NCBI RefSeq assembly: GCF_933775445.1
Contig: NC_065874.1
Span: 15,023,001 to 15,087,000 of the forward strand
DNA length: 64,000 nt
Direction: 5' to 3'
Source of the DNA: Argentina anserina
Lineage: Eukaryota > Streptophyta > Magnoliopsida > Rosales > Rosaceae
Shown here: one piece after another, positions 11,987-23,898 of the stretch
Position numbering within the stretch: position 1 is the first letter of the stretch
Layout of the letters: each line of letters starts with the position of its first letter
Position numbers and translations under genes: made by a program
The notes under the pieces: model-generated
Seen by the model: only the letters and a program-made list of their open reading frames with translations
Told to the model about the DNA's origin: nothing
The model's database searches: none

Positions 11987-14640
11987 CATGTCTGACGACA
12001 CCGCCACGGCGCCACCAACCCAAACCTCATCGCTCGCTACACCTACCACCAGACTCTGGTCATTCACCAGTGTTTGCCAAATTTACTATTATTTTCAATT
12101 GCTTCTCACTAAGCCTTTCGTCGTGTAAGACCCGAGATTTTTAATCTCGATTATCGACACTTTAGGAATAACTAATAGATATTTAAATTAAAGGTCGAGT
12201 ACGTAGTTTAAAACTTCATTATTAAGCTACACGTCGCCACGAGCTCGGAAATATCTTCGAAATATTTTTCCGACACTCGGTTTTTGTTTTAACGATTTTC
12301 TAATGTTGTGTTTAGTTTTAAAAGTAATTTTCTGTTTGGGTATTTATTTTGGGAGCCCAGCCTTCTTCAACTTGACCTGAGTAATTCTCTGCATCCATTA
12401 CCGCCGCCGTGCTCCACCTTCGAGCTTCTTCCTTCTTGCGATTCTTCCTTTTTGGTAAGCCCAGTTCCCTCCTTCTATTTTCAACTTGATTCCTTTTCAA
12501 ATTTCTCCGAATTAAGCTTGATTCCAATACTCCCTTTTTCTATTTCAATTCATACGAGCTAGTGGGCTCAGAGAGTTTCGAACCATCTCTGGTATGGCAA
12601 CAGCTAGTTCGGAGATTTAGAATTAAAGTACAGAAGCTTGAGTATGGAGCCGAGGAGTGCAGCAGCCACGGTTTTGAAATCGATGACTTGTGGAGGTAGC
12701 AATCTCCTTCTCTTTACTTATGTTCTATCAATATTGGTGGTTGATGAATTGTTGAGAAGTTGTGAATAAATTGTATGTTAAATTTTATGGATCGAAAGTG
12801 GTTTGGGAGGCCGGAAGTATGATCGGAGTGATAAGGGTGAAAAAGTTGTTTTTAATGTTTTACTTTTACCCCTTTTACTGTTTTACTATGATGTGAAATG
12901 ACCAAAATGCCCCTGACAGAAAATTATTGTTTTACTATTTACTTTTAATGTTTTACGGTTTTATCCTAAGTTACATTTTACCATTTACTAAATAATTTTA
13001 ACGGTTTTACTTTTACCTATGGTAACTTAGTGAAAACCCAATTTTAACTAAAAAGACGACGAATAAACGTAACTTTTAGTTACGACTAATGTTAGTTCCG
13101 ATTCTCACCCGGTTCGAGAATCGAGAAACTATTTAACTTAGAAATGTGTCGGTATAATAAACAAGTCGTCGATGTGATTCTGAGTAACTTTTATAACCAT
13201 AATGTATGCTTAGTATCGATCGACTATTGAAATTGGATTGTTTTCGGATTTTACGAGAATTGGTCAACATGGTTAAACCAGGAAATACTTGGTCAATGGA
13301 AAGTCAAACTTGGAAAAATGATTGAGTCAACTTATCTTCGATAATCAACTTTGATGTTGACTCTTTTATACCTCATAAATTCAGAGTTGATGGTACGAGA
13401 TCGAGCAGTGGAGCAGCAGCAGCAGCTACTTCTGTTGATTTGGATGACGGCTGAGATTCTGCACGTCATTCCAGGTAGGGGAGCTAACCCTCCTATGTTT
13501 TATTTTGGGTCAAATAACGTGCATAGTCTAGTTCTCGGTTGAATGATTTATGATGCATTAAATGTTGTGAAAACCCGAGACTAGGAACGATTTGGAGATA
13601 GGGTAAGTAGTGAATCCTCGCGTGTGTTGACCTGAGAGTGACGGGAGCCTAGCATACTAGGTAATCCTATGGGTTGATGACCGTGAACCTCCGGAGGGGC
13701 AATGCCCTATTTATTATTGGATCAATTTTATACTTTACTATTGAGGGCATTCCGTTTAAATGGACACTCTCGCTACTCTATTATTATAACAGACATGTAG
13801 TTGGCCTCGACTTTTTAGTCGCTAGGATCGGTCGAGCATTGCTTGAAGTTGAATTTGCCTTACCCTACATTTGGAGCTCCACAGACTATTTTAGCATGAT
13901 ATTTCCCAAACTTGCATAATTTTAAAATGTGGTTTTCTCTAGACGTCCAAAAACCTACCCTCAATGTTTTATAAAACTTATCCTTACCTGATTTTTGGTT
14001 TTCAAACATCATGGGCAGGCTAGCCCCTACTGGGAAAACGAGGACGACGCTCACCCCTACGATAGTTGTCTTGCAGGTCCAATTGTTATTTCCGGAGCTA
14101 GGAGCCTCATTTGAGAGTTAGCGTTCGTGTTTACCCTTAAGCATTTTATTCTTATGTTTATTAACAATGTTTTCGAGTAAAGTTTCCCGAGGTTGATTCC
14201 TTGTTTTGTAGACACCTTCATTTTGTATTAAAACTTAGGTTGTCTACTTGTTTAATTTGGGTCGGTGGCATTAACGCTACCTTCTGCATTCTTGTTGTAT
14301 AAAGTTATTTATTTTCGCGGAAATGTAAAGTAGTATTATTTGTTATTTCGTGAACATGTTTGACATGTCGAAACATTTTATTCACTTTTTCACGTTAGTG
14401 AGTGTCTGAGCGAAACCTAATCACTATGTTTGCTTTCTAATCTCCTTTTAAATCCTAATATATTATTCATGCTCCAATCTGGGATGTGACACATCGCCAC
14501 TTAAATTTTGTCCTCAACATCAACACCACCTTATCTAGCATCTCGCTCTCCAAGCTTAAAGAAGATACAACTGCTTAAGTGATTGAGAAGGCTTTTGTGA
14601 ACGAGTTCAATGTGAACGATCAAAATGAAGGTTTCTTATC
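11987..14640 (+). pseudogene. Unidentified coding-like fragment split by an LTR-like element
   Basis: Two pieces, 11987-12123 and 14497-14640, flank the 2.4 kb element. The left piece reads NPNLIARYTYQTLVIHQC and then meets a stop in the same frame. The right piece reads LNFVLNINTTLSSISLSKL followed by KEDTTA, a TAA, and VIEKAFVNEFNV. Both look protein-derived, with regular hydrophobic spacing, and joining them across the insertion is reasonable. I do not recognise the family. In-frame stops make it a pseudogene or captured fragment. Confidence 0.35.
12124..14491. mobile_element. Long LTR-like element E1 (2368 bp)
   Basis: It starts TGTAAGACCCGAG and ends GGGATGTGACA. It is flanked by CGTCG (12119-12123) and CATCG (14492-14496), a 5-bp duplication with one mismatch. 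No gag or pol coding is present. Size, TG..CA ends and target duplication fit a solo LTR of a long-LTR retrotransposon (Ty3/gypsy Tekay/Del type is my guess) or a non-autonomous derivative. Confidence 0.7.
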
Positions 14641-15336
14641 TAAATCTTTTTTTTTCTCTGTTGTTTTTTTATGCAAACTTTTATGATATAGTTGTCAACC
14701 TTGTTATGCTATACAATACTAGGTTAGATCGTTAATCTTATCATTTATAGTCCTTTTAGATGATTTAAGACGTAATGCATTGAAGGTGTTTGATGAAAGT
14801 TCTTAATAAGGTTGTGTCTATTGAAAACTCATATTGCTTTAGTTAGTCATTAGTGTTAAATGTGTGGTAATAGTACAATGGGAAGCTAGTTAATGTTTGT
14901 ATCAAATTTTGATGAGCTTGGTATATATGTGTATTTCGTTATTGTCACCAGGCTTGTAATTGTCTAGTTTTGGTGAAGTATTATCCATATAACTGGTTAT
15001 GTAATCAAGTAACTATTTATGTAACTAGTCGTACAATCAAGTAACAACTAGGTAACTATGCGGGTAACTAGTAATGTAACTGATTATTTGTAGCGTGTTG
15101 GTACACCGCAAAATAGAGTGATTCGATCATGTTCCTAGATCATGTGATTGGTCATATAACAGATTATCAGTGACATGACTAGTTACCGCAGTTACATGTT
15201 TAGTTAAATAGCTCTACTAAGAGGCCTCCCAATGTGTTGTCATGCTAATCTATGTGATTCAATTTATTGGAATTTCAATTATCAATGTAGCATGTGTGCT
15301 CATGGATAAGATGTCATGTTTATTAGGTGCATTTAT
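14641..15336. other. Intergenic spacer with degenerate GTAACTA repeats
   Basis: Between 14990 and 15100 the motif GTAACTAGT or GTAATCAAGTAAC recurs at least six times with errors, like a decayed minisatellite. I see no gene here. Confidence 0.5.
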
Positions 15337-15658
15337 TGTAATAACCCGATTTTTCGGGGTCAATTTGTAAGAATTTGTTGAAATTTATAAACTTGATAAA
15401 TTTATTAAATCGCGTATTTTTCGCTTCATGACGATGTCAAATCGAAACGGAACCGTATTCGGAAAACTAAATTGGAAAAACGTTACGTTTCCGCGATGCG
15501 AGAGTCGATTTTTACTTTGTCGCTCGCTTCCAAAAACTTCCTTCACGAAAGTTGTAGAGCTCGTCGATACGATTTCGTGAACACATCACGCGTTCTAATC
15601 GGACGTCGTACGTGAAAGTTATTAACGACAGAAGTTAGTTTCCGATTTTGGAAGAAGT

Positions 15659-15667
15659 ATAAAAGGA
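15659..15667 (+). promoter_or_regulatory. TATA box inside LTR-like element E2
   Basis: TATAAAAGG lies about 320 bases into the element, 50 bases before a long CT run. That is where an LTR promoter would be expected. Confidence 0.5.
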
Positions 15668-15705
15668 AATTTTAAGGAATTAGGGTTTCTAAAAATAGAA
15701 ACCCT

Positions 15706-15713
<8 letters not shown>

Positions 15714-15763
<50 letters not shown>
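15714..15763. repeat. (CT)n microsatellite in E2
   Basis: An uninterrupted CT run lies downstream of the E2 TATA box. Arg/Glu-repeat frames on the opposite strand are artefacts of it. Confidence 0.95.
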
Positions 15764-15766
<3 letters not shown>

Positions 15767-17792
15767 TCCCCTCACCTTCGCCGTCATTCTCCACACCCCG
15801 GCCTCCGTGGCTCTCACCACCACATCCACGACCGCAACAAACCCCGAGCAGGACGCGTCCTGCCTCGCCGCCGCGCGATAATCTGAGGCCCTGCGATCCT
15901 CTCCGCCGTCCAAACTCCACCTCCGGCAACGCAAGTGCTCGGCGATTGTTCCACTCCACCGCGCCTCATCCTCCGACGCCTTCTGCGATCAATTTGGAAC
16001 TCCATCCGAGCCGTAGTAGATTCCCTCCAAAAAGTCGACCCCGCCGGCATCTCAAGCTTCTCCGGTGACAATCCGGCAGTTTCAAGGTTCAATCAAGGTG
16101 AGGGTTAGTTTAATGTGATGATTGTGGTTGATTTGGGGGATTATTGGAAGAGGAGGAGGTGAGGGCTGTACCGCCACCTGGGGCGGCGCGTGAGGGGGCG
16201 TGAAGGGGGCAGGGGGCGCCTTAAGGCCGTGGAAGGGGAGGAGAGAAAGAAAGGAGAGGTTTTGGGCGACGGTGGGCAAGCCACGCGCGCCGGTTTGAGC
16301 GGCGCGTGAGCTCCACGCGATGCCACTGTGGGGAGGCGTGTAAGCGCCACGCGTTGTCGCCGGAGGTGGCGTGTGAACCCCACGTGCGGCGACGCATGAA
16401 CAGTAAAATTCAAACAATTTCAATTTTTTGTGAAAAGTGATTTTCTGTACGGTGAATGTAAAAAGTAATACGTAAATAGTACGTATATGAAAAGTAATGC
16501 GTTGACAGTACATATATGAATAGTAATTTCGTAAAAACCGAAAATTGCTTAACAGTAAAACATTAGTACTGTTTCGGCATTTGAGGTTTTACGTAATGTT
16601 TCTAATCACATCTTATCTAATTTAGGTGATCGACGAAACCAATAATTGATTTGCTTTCGGAACTGTGGAAAATTACGCTCAGGAATATAAGGTGAGTAAA
16701 TCTCCTTATGACTAGTCTACCCTTCGAGGTGATTCAGAGTTGCACTTATTTTAAAAGATCGAACTATGATATGTATATGGTATAGTGGGTTGTGTATGTG
16801 TGTAAATGGTAAAATCGACACATATATATAAGTTGCTATATTATATACTATCACATTTCGATTTCCAACGGAGTTTATTTGTCGCACTGATATTTGTTTT
16901 ATTTAAGCATGAATGACTTGTCTTTTTGTACAATATTATGCGATGATTGTTTTGTACGTGGTTTTAACTTGAGTGATGTTAAAACGTTTTTATTGTCTTC
17001 GGACCTGTCCAACGTGTTGGCATGTCGGAACCTAGCCTTGGCCGGGCGACAGTTACGATACAGTTAGAGCTCTAGTCGGTTTGCCGGTGTACTGGCATGA
17101 GAGGTAACATATGGATTACCGGCTTATGAGTACCCATATTTTTGGATATCGAGTAGCAAGTGGTTTCTCAATGTCTGGCGGCGTATTGCATGAGGGGTAA
17201 CAAATGAGTACTTTGTGCTCATGAGTACCCGTATTATAAATGTATTTGGGTAAACAGATGGGTTGGCCGATTTCTCATGAGCACTTATTTTCAGATATTA
17301 TTGGACAACCAAATGGGCCGTCCAATGACTCATGAGTACATTTGTAATTAAATGTTTTCAGTATTTTTCTTTTATATTTATACACGAGTTATATTATTTT
17401 TTTACTCATATGAGCTGCAAAGCTTATCGGGTTTGTGTTTACAGTCCCGGTGCACCTATTCGATGGTGTAGGGGATAGTTCTGCATGTGTGGATTAGCGG
17501 AATTGACGGACCACTCTGAAGACTTCGAAGTTCTTTATTTATTTTGTGGTGAGGATTGTGAGGATTTTACATTTCCATTTGAAATAATGCTTAAATTTTA
17601 AATTGGTTTTGTAATAATCCATTCGACTGAGTTGTACTATGAACTCAGTAATGATACGCTATAACGATAAGATGATTTTGATTTATTGAGATTGTTTTTG
17701 AGTTTTCATGTAGTCGATTTTCGAGTTTCATACTTGAAATTTCGGGGTTGTGACATTTATTCATTTGCAGTATGATGATGACGATGATAATG

Positions 17793-18600
17793 TGTCACGC
17801 CCCGAACCTTTTTACCCATATAGCGTCGTTAATTGTAGAGACTCTAAATATTGACTCTTCGACACATAAGTTTTCGGGAAAACTTCATTCACATAAGTTG
17901 TAGAGCTCGTCGATATGAATTTGTAGACACGCGACATGCCTAAATCAGAGTTCGTATGGAAAAGTTATGGTGCTAGGGTTTCTAGTGAGTTGTAGTGTAG
18001 TATATAATATGAGGGTTTAGTTCGTGTTATATAGTTAGGGTGATAGACAGAGGCAGTAGGTTGGCTGCCCCAATGACATACACAGACAGAAAAGAAAAGG
18101 TGAAATCAAGAGAGAAGAATTCCACATTAAAGAAGAGCTTAGTGCTAGGAGATCTTAGTGACTCCATTGAAGACCATAGTGGCAACATCGACAAGCTTAG
18201 TGAAGTCGACATACGTGTGTTACAACGACAAGCTTAGTGAGGTTATAACGACACTTGAAACAACGATCTTAGTGAGGTTGTTTCGTACTTGATTGTAACT
18301 ATCAAGTAATAAGTATTTTTACTTTTGAGAATAATATTATTATTGATTAAGGTGTAATCATTGTAATATCGTTTATTCAATAGAAAATTAAAAATCTTCT
18401 ACATATTCCGCTGCTATTACATATTATTGTTCTATCTTGTATTTTAAGTGTTTGAGCATTGTACGTTTACTGTTTTAACGAGCTACTTCGGACAGCGTCT
18501 GAGTCGGAGATTATGTGGCAAGTCATGCCAGCCTGGCATCTAGCCAGGTTGGGTCCCCTCCCGCCGGTCCGTTGACTGGAATGGGAGAAGGTTTCGCCGC
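17793..18600 (+). mobile_element. Truncated long LTR-like element E3
   Basis: It starts TGTCACGCCCCGAACC and contains GTTGTAGAGCTCGTCGAT, shared with E2. No matching right end or target duplication was found, so the right border is approximate. The inside has short repeats of CTTAGTGA (18136-18280). Confidence 0.5.
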
Positions 18601-21000
18601 GAAATGTCCCGTCATGAAGAGGTGTTAACACAAATAAAATCAAATGATATATGATTTAGTTTTAATTGTTTTCTCTTTGAGGATATCCGATCGATCCGAG
18701 GCCAATTTGATATCTTATGGTTTTGTTCGCAGCCAGCTCTATTATAAGCACAATAAGCAGCAAGCACACATGTACGTACGCCGGGATCTGTTTCCAATCC
18801 CAGCTCACAGATCATGAAACTAATTAATTCTAAGACATCTATCAGGTGATAAATTGTATAAGATATTAGATGTGCATTATTGAATGGTAACTTGGTCTAT
18901 TAAATCCAACTTCTCTAGAAGAAGACGGATCTTGACCTTTCAGGCGTAATAACCCATAAAATTATTGTGGTGAATGTGCAGAAAGAGTTGACCGGAATAT
19001 TCTTTTTTTTTTTCCACAAAACTCAGGTCAGATTATTCATACTTTTCCCGATATAGGACTTCATAAATAATATATATTTGAATTATATTTCTTAATCGAT
19101 TAATTTAAAGATTATTTTTCTTAATCGATATCGTTTTAGCAATGACCATCTGCATACATGCATACTTTTTTAAGCTTAATAATTTAAGCTCTGTTGTTCT
19201 ACAATGGAAGTAATAATCATTAACCACGTAGTGGCATGGGGAGGAGACCTTGAACGTTACATGTAACATTCATAGAATATACTAATTTGTTCTACTTAAG
19301 TTATGTACCACTCCAAGCTATATATATCCGATTGATTTCATGGAGACACTGATTTCCTATCTGGATAAAGAGATCGCCTTTCAGAAAAAAAGCAATCTGC
19401 AATAAACTGATAAAAAATTTCATTCGAGATTGATGCCAAAAGGTGAAAGCAATCCATGATAAGAAAAAATAAATTCAAATACAACCGTAGTTATAAGCTT
19501 ATAACTAGATTTTTCTATTTAACAATCACAACGTACTGACTATTCCTTGTGTTTTAACTTTTAAGTCGATTCGCGCTTGAGCTAAAGAATTATAGAAATT
19601 GAACTATCAAAATATAAGAAATGAATCTTTAAATTATACTAGCCCCAAACACTGTGTGAAAAATAAAAATTCAGCAGTTAACTAAATGTGAGAGGAGAGA
19701 AAAGTGGGGATGTGGAGGAGAGATAAACGTGGAACAGGGAGTCGTGTTGCAAAGTGGGATTGTGTTTTTCTTTCTTATTTTTATTTAGATTTTTATTTTA
19801 TGTAATTTGATATGATTGTTCTTAAACTTTGAAAATTATTTAATATTTAAAGGGTAAAAGGGTTTTAAAAAAATCTGTTTTAGTTAGCAAACCGAGTTTG
19901 GGTTATAAGCGTATATCTTTTATGTAATTTGACATTGATGTCCTTAAATTTTAAAAGTTATTGAAATTAATATTTAAAGGGTGAAAAGGTAAAAAAAAAT
20001 TGTCTTACTACGAAACACGAATCCTAAACCAAAAATACTGTACAAAAGATTCAAAGTTGATCGAAATTGTCGTAGCAATAAGGCATTCTTTTACACAAAT
20101 ATTGCCTTCATTTTTTAGGTTCACTCAATATCCCTATATTCTTGATAATAACTTAATAAGATTATAAGAATATTCTTCAAGTACTTTTTCTATAAGTTGG
20201 TAAAGATTCTCCTTTCTATGAACAGATAAAAAAACACAACTCCTGGCTATATTATGGTATTTTAATGGAAAAAAACACATACATGGTTGAGAAAGTCCTC
20301 GAAGAATTGTGTTAAATGTTTATACAAACGTACGTCCTGGCAATTCACTTGCTAAGCCACCGAGATGTTTGGCAAATGACTTGCTATACAATAAACGTGT
20401 AGTAGACTAATTAAGCCTTCAGGCTAGGGCTAGTTAATTCCAGAACTGCAATTACAAGTTTCATTAATAAGCTGTATAAAGACCTACTTGAAACTCAAGC
20501 TAGTATAAAGAGAACACGTCACGTATGCATAATGTGTATATTGTGCTTGCTTCATCGAGTAACATTGTTTCATTAATGCCAGTCCCTTTGCTTCCCCTAA
20601 TAGCGTGCCTAAATTTCTTCAGGTCGGCTATTCCAGCACATTGGATTCACATCTATCGGGCACTACATGGTCAAAGGGGATCGACAATTATGTACGTACG
20701 TGGCTGTCAAATGTATATTCGGGTACCCTAAAAAAAAAACTGGATATTTTACTCTTGTTCTTAACTAATAGAATTATGTATAATAAAAACACAAGTTACG
20801 GACTTACGGAGAGTAGTTTACTCGGGGTAACTCTGTACGTTGGTCTATAAAACTGTCGTATTCGTCATGTATAGCATGCGCATGCACCAAGTACGTACTG
20901 TTAGACTGAAAGAAACCCTAGCTGATATGCATTTTGGGGCACGCTCGAGCTTCACAGGAGTATACGGTCAATTGCGAAGGAGGGTGCCCTTTGAATCTTA
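18601..21000. other. AT-rich intergenic region
   Basis: I see no gene. Two diverged copies of a roughly 120-base unit (TTTTATGTAATTTGA followed by TATTTAAAGGGT) occur at about 19795-19865 and 19917-19985. Short frames at 20525-20850 lack any family signature. Confidence 0.5.
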
Positions 21001-21126
21001 AATGTTTGAGTGTCAAATCAACGAAGTTTCTTTAGTTCCTAAGAGACTAGAATTCGACCACACTCTTTGTAGCACAGCCCCAAGAAACCACTGCTTTTAC
21101 CACTTTTCCCGCGTCAACCCCCCTAC

Positions 21127-21132
21127 TATAAA
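21127..21132 (+). promoter_or_regulatory. TATA box of STIG1-like gene 1
   Basis: TATAAA lies 130 bases before the ATG at 21257. This supports that ATG over the more upstream in-frame codons from 21002, which lie before the promoter. Confidence 0.7.
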
Positions 21133-21256
21133 CCCCAAGTCTTCACCCCATCCACCACCAAATCAAACACCTCCTGAACTCCCCTCTCCCTCTCTCCACA
21201 CGCGCCATAACAAGAACCTTGATTTGATCACAGAAAACACATCAAGGGACAAAGCC

Positions 21257-21724
21257 ATGGAACTCATCAAGATTATGCTGATCATAGCAACAACCATGGC
21301 TTTGTCCATCACTCTCATGACCGTGAACAGGGTCGGTCGTGAAGAAGAAGAGAAACCCTCGTTTGTGTCGGAAGAGCACCCCCTCTACGACGATAAGAAT
21401 CTGTTTCTGCCGTCGAAAAGGGTGAGTCGTTTCCTGGCTGAGACTAAGAACCCTAGAGCAGCCGACCATTGCCACAAAGACAACGAGATATGCGCCTACT
21501 TGGCGGGAAGCAAGACGAACTCGACTTGCTGCAACAACAAGTGCATGAACTTATCCGAGGACAAGCACAACTGCGGCGCCTGCAAGAAGAAATGCAAGTA
21601 CACTCAGACATGCTGCAGAGGAGGCTGCGTCGATACAAATTTCGATAAGAGACACTGCGGAGGCTGCAACAACCGGTGTGCAAAAGGCCAGTATTGTGTG
21701 TACGGCCTGTGTAACTATGCCTGA
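21257..21724 (+). CDS. STIG1: Stigma-specific STIG1-like secreted Cys-rich protein, gene 1
   Basis: 155-residue single-exon protein. Residues 1-23 form a signal peptide, so it should be secreted to the cell wall or extracellular space. Residues 24-70 are a charged, variable linker, and residues 72-152 are the STIG1 domain with 16 cysteines including two CC pairs (91-92, 119-120) and the ending YGLCNYA. Family members (tomato LeSTIG1, petunia and tobacco STIG1, Arabidopsis GRI) act in stigma exudate, pollen-tube growth or cell-death signalling. The ATG is preceded by a TATA box at 21127. An AATAAA lies at about 21800. It is convergent with the second STIG1-like gene at 33628-34110. Confidence 0.92.
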   Translation: MELIKIMLIIATTMALSITLMTVNRVGREEEEKPSFVSEEHPLYDDKNLFLPSKRVSRFLAETKNPRAADHCHKDNEICAYLAGSKTNSTCCNNKCMNLSEDKHNCGACKKKCKYTQTCCRGGCVDTNFDKRHCGGCNNRCAKGQYCVYGLCNYA

Positions 21725-22850
21725 TTCATTTCATAAGGGCGGTCCGTTAACGGATTGTGAGTACTCCTGAGGTTTGTACGTAATTTTATTCATATTGCAA
21801 TAAAAAATCACAATAAGAACATTTGGTGGTTCTCAATTTATGGTTAATCTACTTCTATTATACAGTCCTCAAGTGCTTTTTCTTATGTAATGGTGTTATT
21901 TCTGTTTAAGAACTCCATGGTAATTGGTACCTAATTGTATTAATCAATTACTTATTATTACCAATACTTAACAAAAATTTTGTCAGACAGATATAATACG
22001 TACTCTTGCTCATTTCACAGTTATTTCATAATTAACCTCATATGCATGGAAATCATTCCAATGTTCTAAATTTCTAATTAATGAAGGTTAAGACTTTATA
22101 CTTCAAAAGATATATTGGGGGTGCATGGAAACCCCCAAGACATGTTCTAATATTGATTTGCAATTCTTCTTTTCCTTTTCTTTTTTTTTTCAAAATCATT
22201 ATATATGCAAACCTATGATCATTTAGTCCCATAGAATATTCTTGAAGAAAGATTAGTTCTTGTAATTCTAACAAGTTCGATCTTAACCCCATCTCAAGGT
22301 TTATACAAGAATATATATCTCTTTTTATTAATTTTATAGCATGGCCACAAGAAGTGTGTATTTGTAGATCCATTTGTTAAGATCGAAGCAAGTTCAGGAA
22401 GTGCTGCAAGTCAATACCCTACGCACGCTCCTGCATATTTTTATATAATTGATATATAAGCGATGACTTGATAAGCAAACAAACATCAAATTCAGAAGCA
22501 AGAGCCAGCTTTAAACTTCTGGTGATCCATTCTTTATACCGTCAATTTTGAACTCCACAAGAGTACGTTCTATTACAACATAGTAATCTTATGCATGCAT
22601 GTGTTCATCAATGAAGAAGCAAAGGGTCGGCCGAAGAAGTATATTTCCCAGAAAAGTCGTTGATAAGCACATGATCTACTTCTCCTAAAACACCTCGTTC
22701 GCTTGCATAATACATATATATAGCTTCATATGTTCTTTGTTAGACCAAACTATATATAATACTGGTCATGTTGCCAAGTGCCAGCATATATAACGTAGAG
22801 ATATGAAAAATCATATATATATATATATATAATATATATATTCTTCATTC
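21725..22850. other. 3' flank and intergenic sequence of STIG1-like gene 1
   Basis: It holds the 3' UTR with an AATAAA near 21800, then AT-rich sequence. A (TA)n run lies at 22812-22842. No further gene is seen. Confidence 0.5.
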
Positions 22851-22859
22851 TTCTATCAG

Positions 22860-23490
22860 AAGGAGTAGTACATGACATTAGGCCAATTATGCCTATATGC
22901 GACACATATGAGGCGACATATGTTGGGTTAAGTATAGTTAGGAGGATTGGAGTAACATATGTTTCTGTATATGTCATCTCAATAGAGTCATAAAGTCAAA
23001 TTATTTTCGGATGAAGAAGGGGCAAGATTCATGTGACTTATATATGTTGTGAGAGTGTTGCTCTTATTAATTCAAGATAAATTCTAAAGTTGACAAACAA
23101 AAAAACACCAATCAGTCGACATTTATATGTCGTCTGATATACAGCCTTCTTTTGCCCAATTTTTGGAGGGATAATTTGACACTTCTCCCTCTCAAACTTG
23201 TTGCCTTAGAGTTTCTAGATAAGACGATATATATATCTGTCACTTAATCGTACAAAAAATGGCCCATTTTTTTAGAGGGATATTTCCCTCTCAAACTTGA
23301 GCTAATTAGTACAAATGCTTGTTTGTTAGATAGGACAACATATATATGTCACTTAATTGTATAGAAATTGGCCCTGTACGTTTTTTGGAGGGATATTTCC
23401 CTCCTAGAGCTTGGTGCCCTAGAGACAAGTTGTTTTAAATAAGTTGTATTAGATAGGACGACATATATATGTCACCTTAATTTGTCTGAA
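22860..23490. repeat. Repeats centred on the palindrome GACATATATATGTC
   Basis: At least four degenerate copies of a unit of about 115 bases lie near 23119, 23225, 23335 and 23458. Each holds (G)ACATATATATGTCACTTAAT or a variant followed by GGAGGGATATTTCCCTC. A related motif (GCGACACATATGAGGCGACA) lies near 22898. Similar motifs recur at 28660-28960. Confidence 0.6.
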
Positions 23491-23600
23491 AATTTGACCT
23501 AATTTAAATGAAACTAAGGCGCCGCATTCGAATTCACTTTAGTATAAATAGAAAACGGTGAAAACTCTAACTTCATTCTCTTATTCTTCCTTGGCCACAC

Positions 23601-23602
<2 letters not shown>

Positions 23603-23632
<30 letters not shown>
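23603..23632. repeat. (CT)n microsatellite
   Basis: An uninterrupted CT run lies just upstream of the pBRP-like fragment. Confidence 0.95.
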
Positions 23633-23637
<5 letters not shown>

Positions 23638-23898
23638 TCCTTCTGCTAGTGCCAAGAACTCTCACTCCAGCCATCATCTCATCAGCTCACTACCATCACC
23701 TTATTCTCCATTCAAAACCGAGCCAAGCCCATAATGAATTGAAGACATGCTCCACCTATGAGCATCTCCTCCACACCAGTCCACGGGTTTCATCACCGCC
23801 TTCTTAACCTGGTCCCTTGAGCCCACCCCACTCTACCTCTACTCCTCCCACTCATTCTCAGGCCACCTTGCGAAGCTTAAAGACGTGCTCGATCTCTG

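Larger units (their letters stand above)
15337..17755 (+). mobile_element. Long LTR-like element E2 (2419 bp) with perfect target duplication
   Basis: It starts TGTAATAACCCGA and ends TCGGGGTTGTGACA. TTTAT is duplicated exactly at 15332-15336 and 17756-17760. A TATA box and a CT-rich leader near 15659-15770 fit the U3-R part of an LTR, which sets the orientation as plus. No protein-coding domain was found. The first 250 bases share GTTGTAGAGCTCGTCGA with E3 and with E5 in reverse. Confidence 0.85.

Noticed and set aside
15672..16513. Minus-strand frames of 90-143 codons
   Set aside because: They arise from the CT repeat and GC-rich leader of LTR-like element E2 and have low-complexity composition.
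21002..21256. Upstream in-frame extension of STIG1-like gene 1
   Set aside because: It covers the TATA box at 21127 and would bury the signal peptide inside the protein; the ATG at 21257 fits the family.
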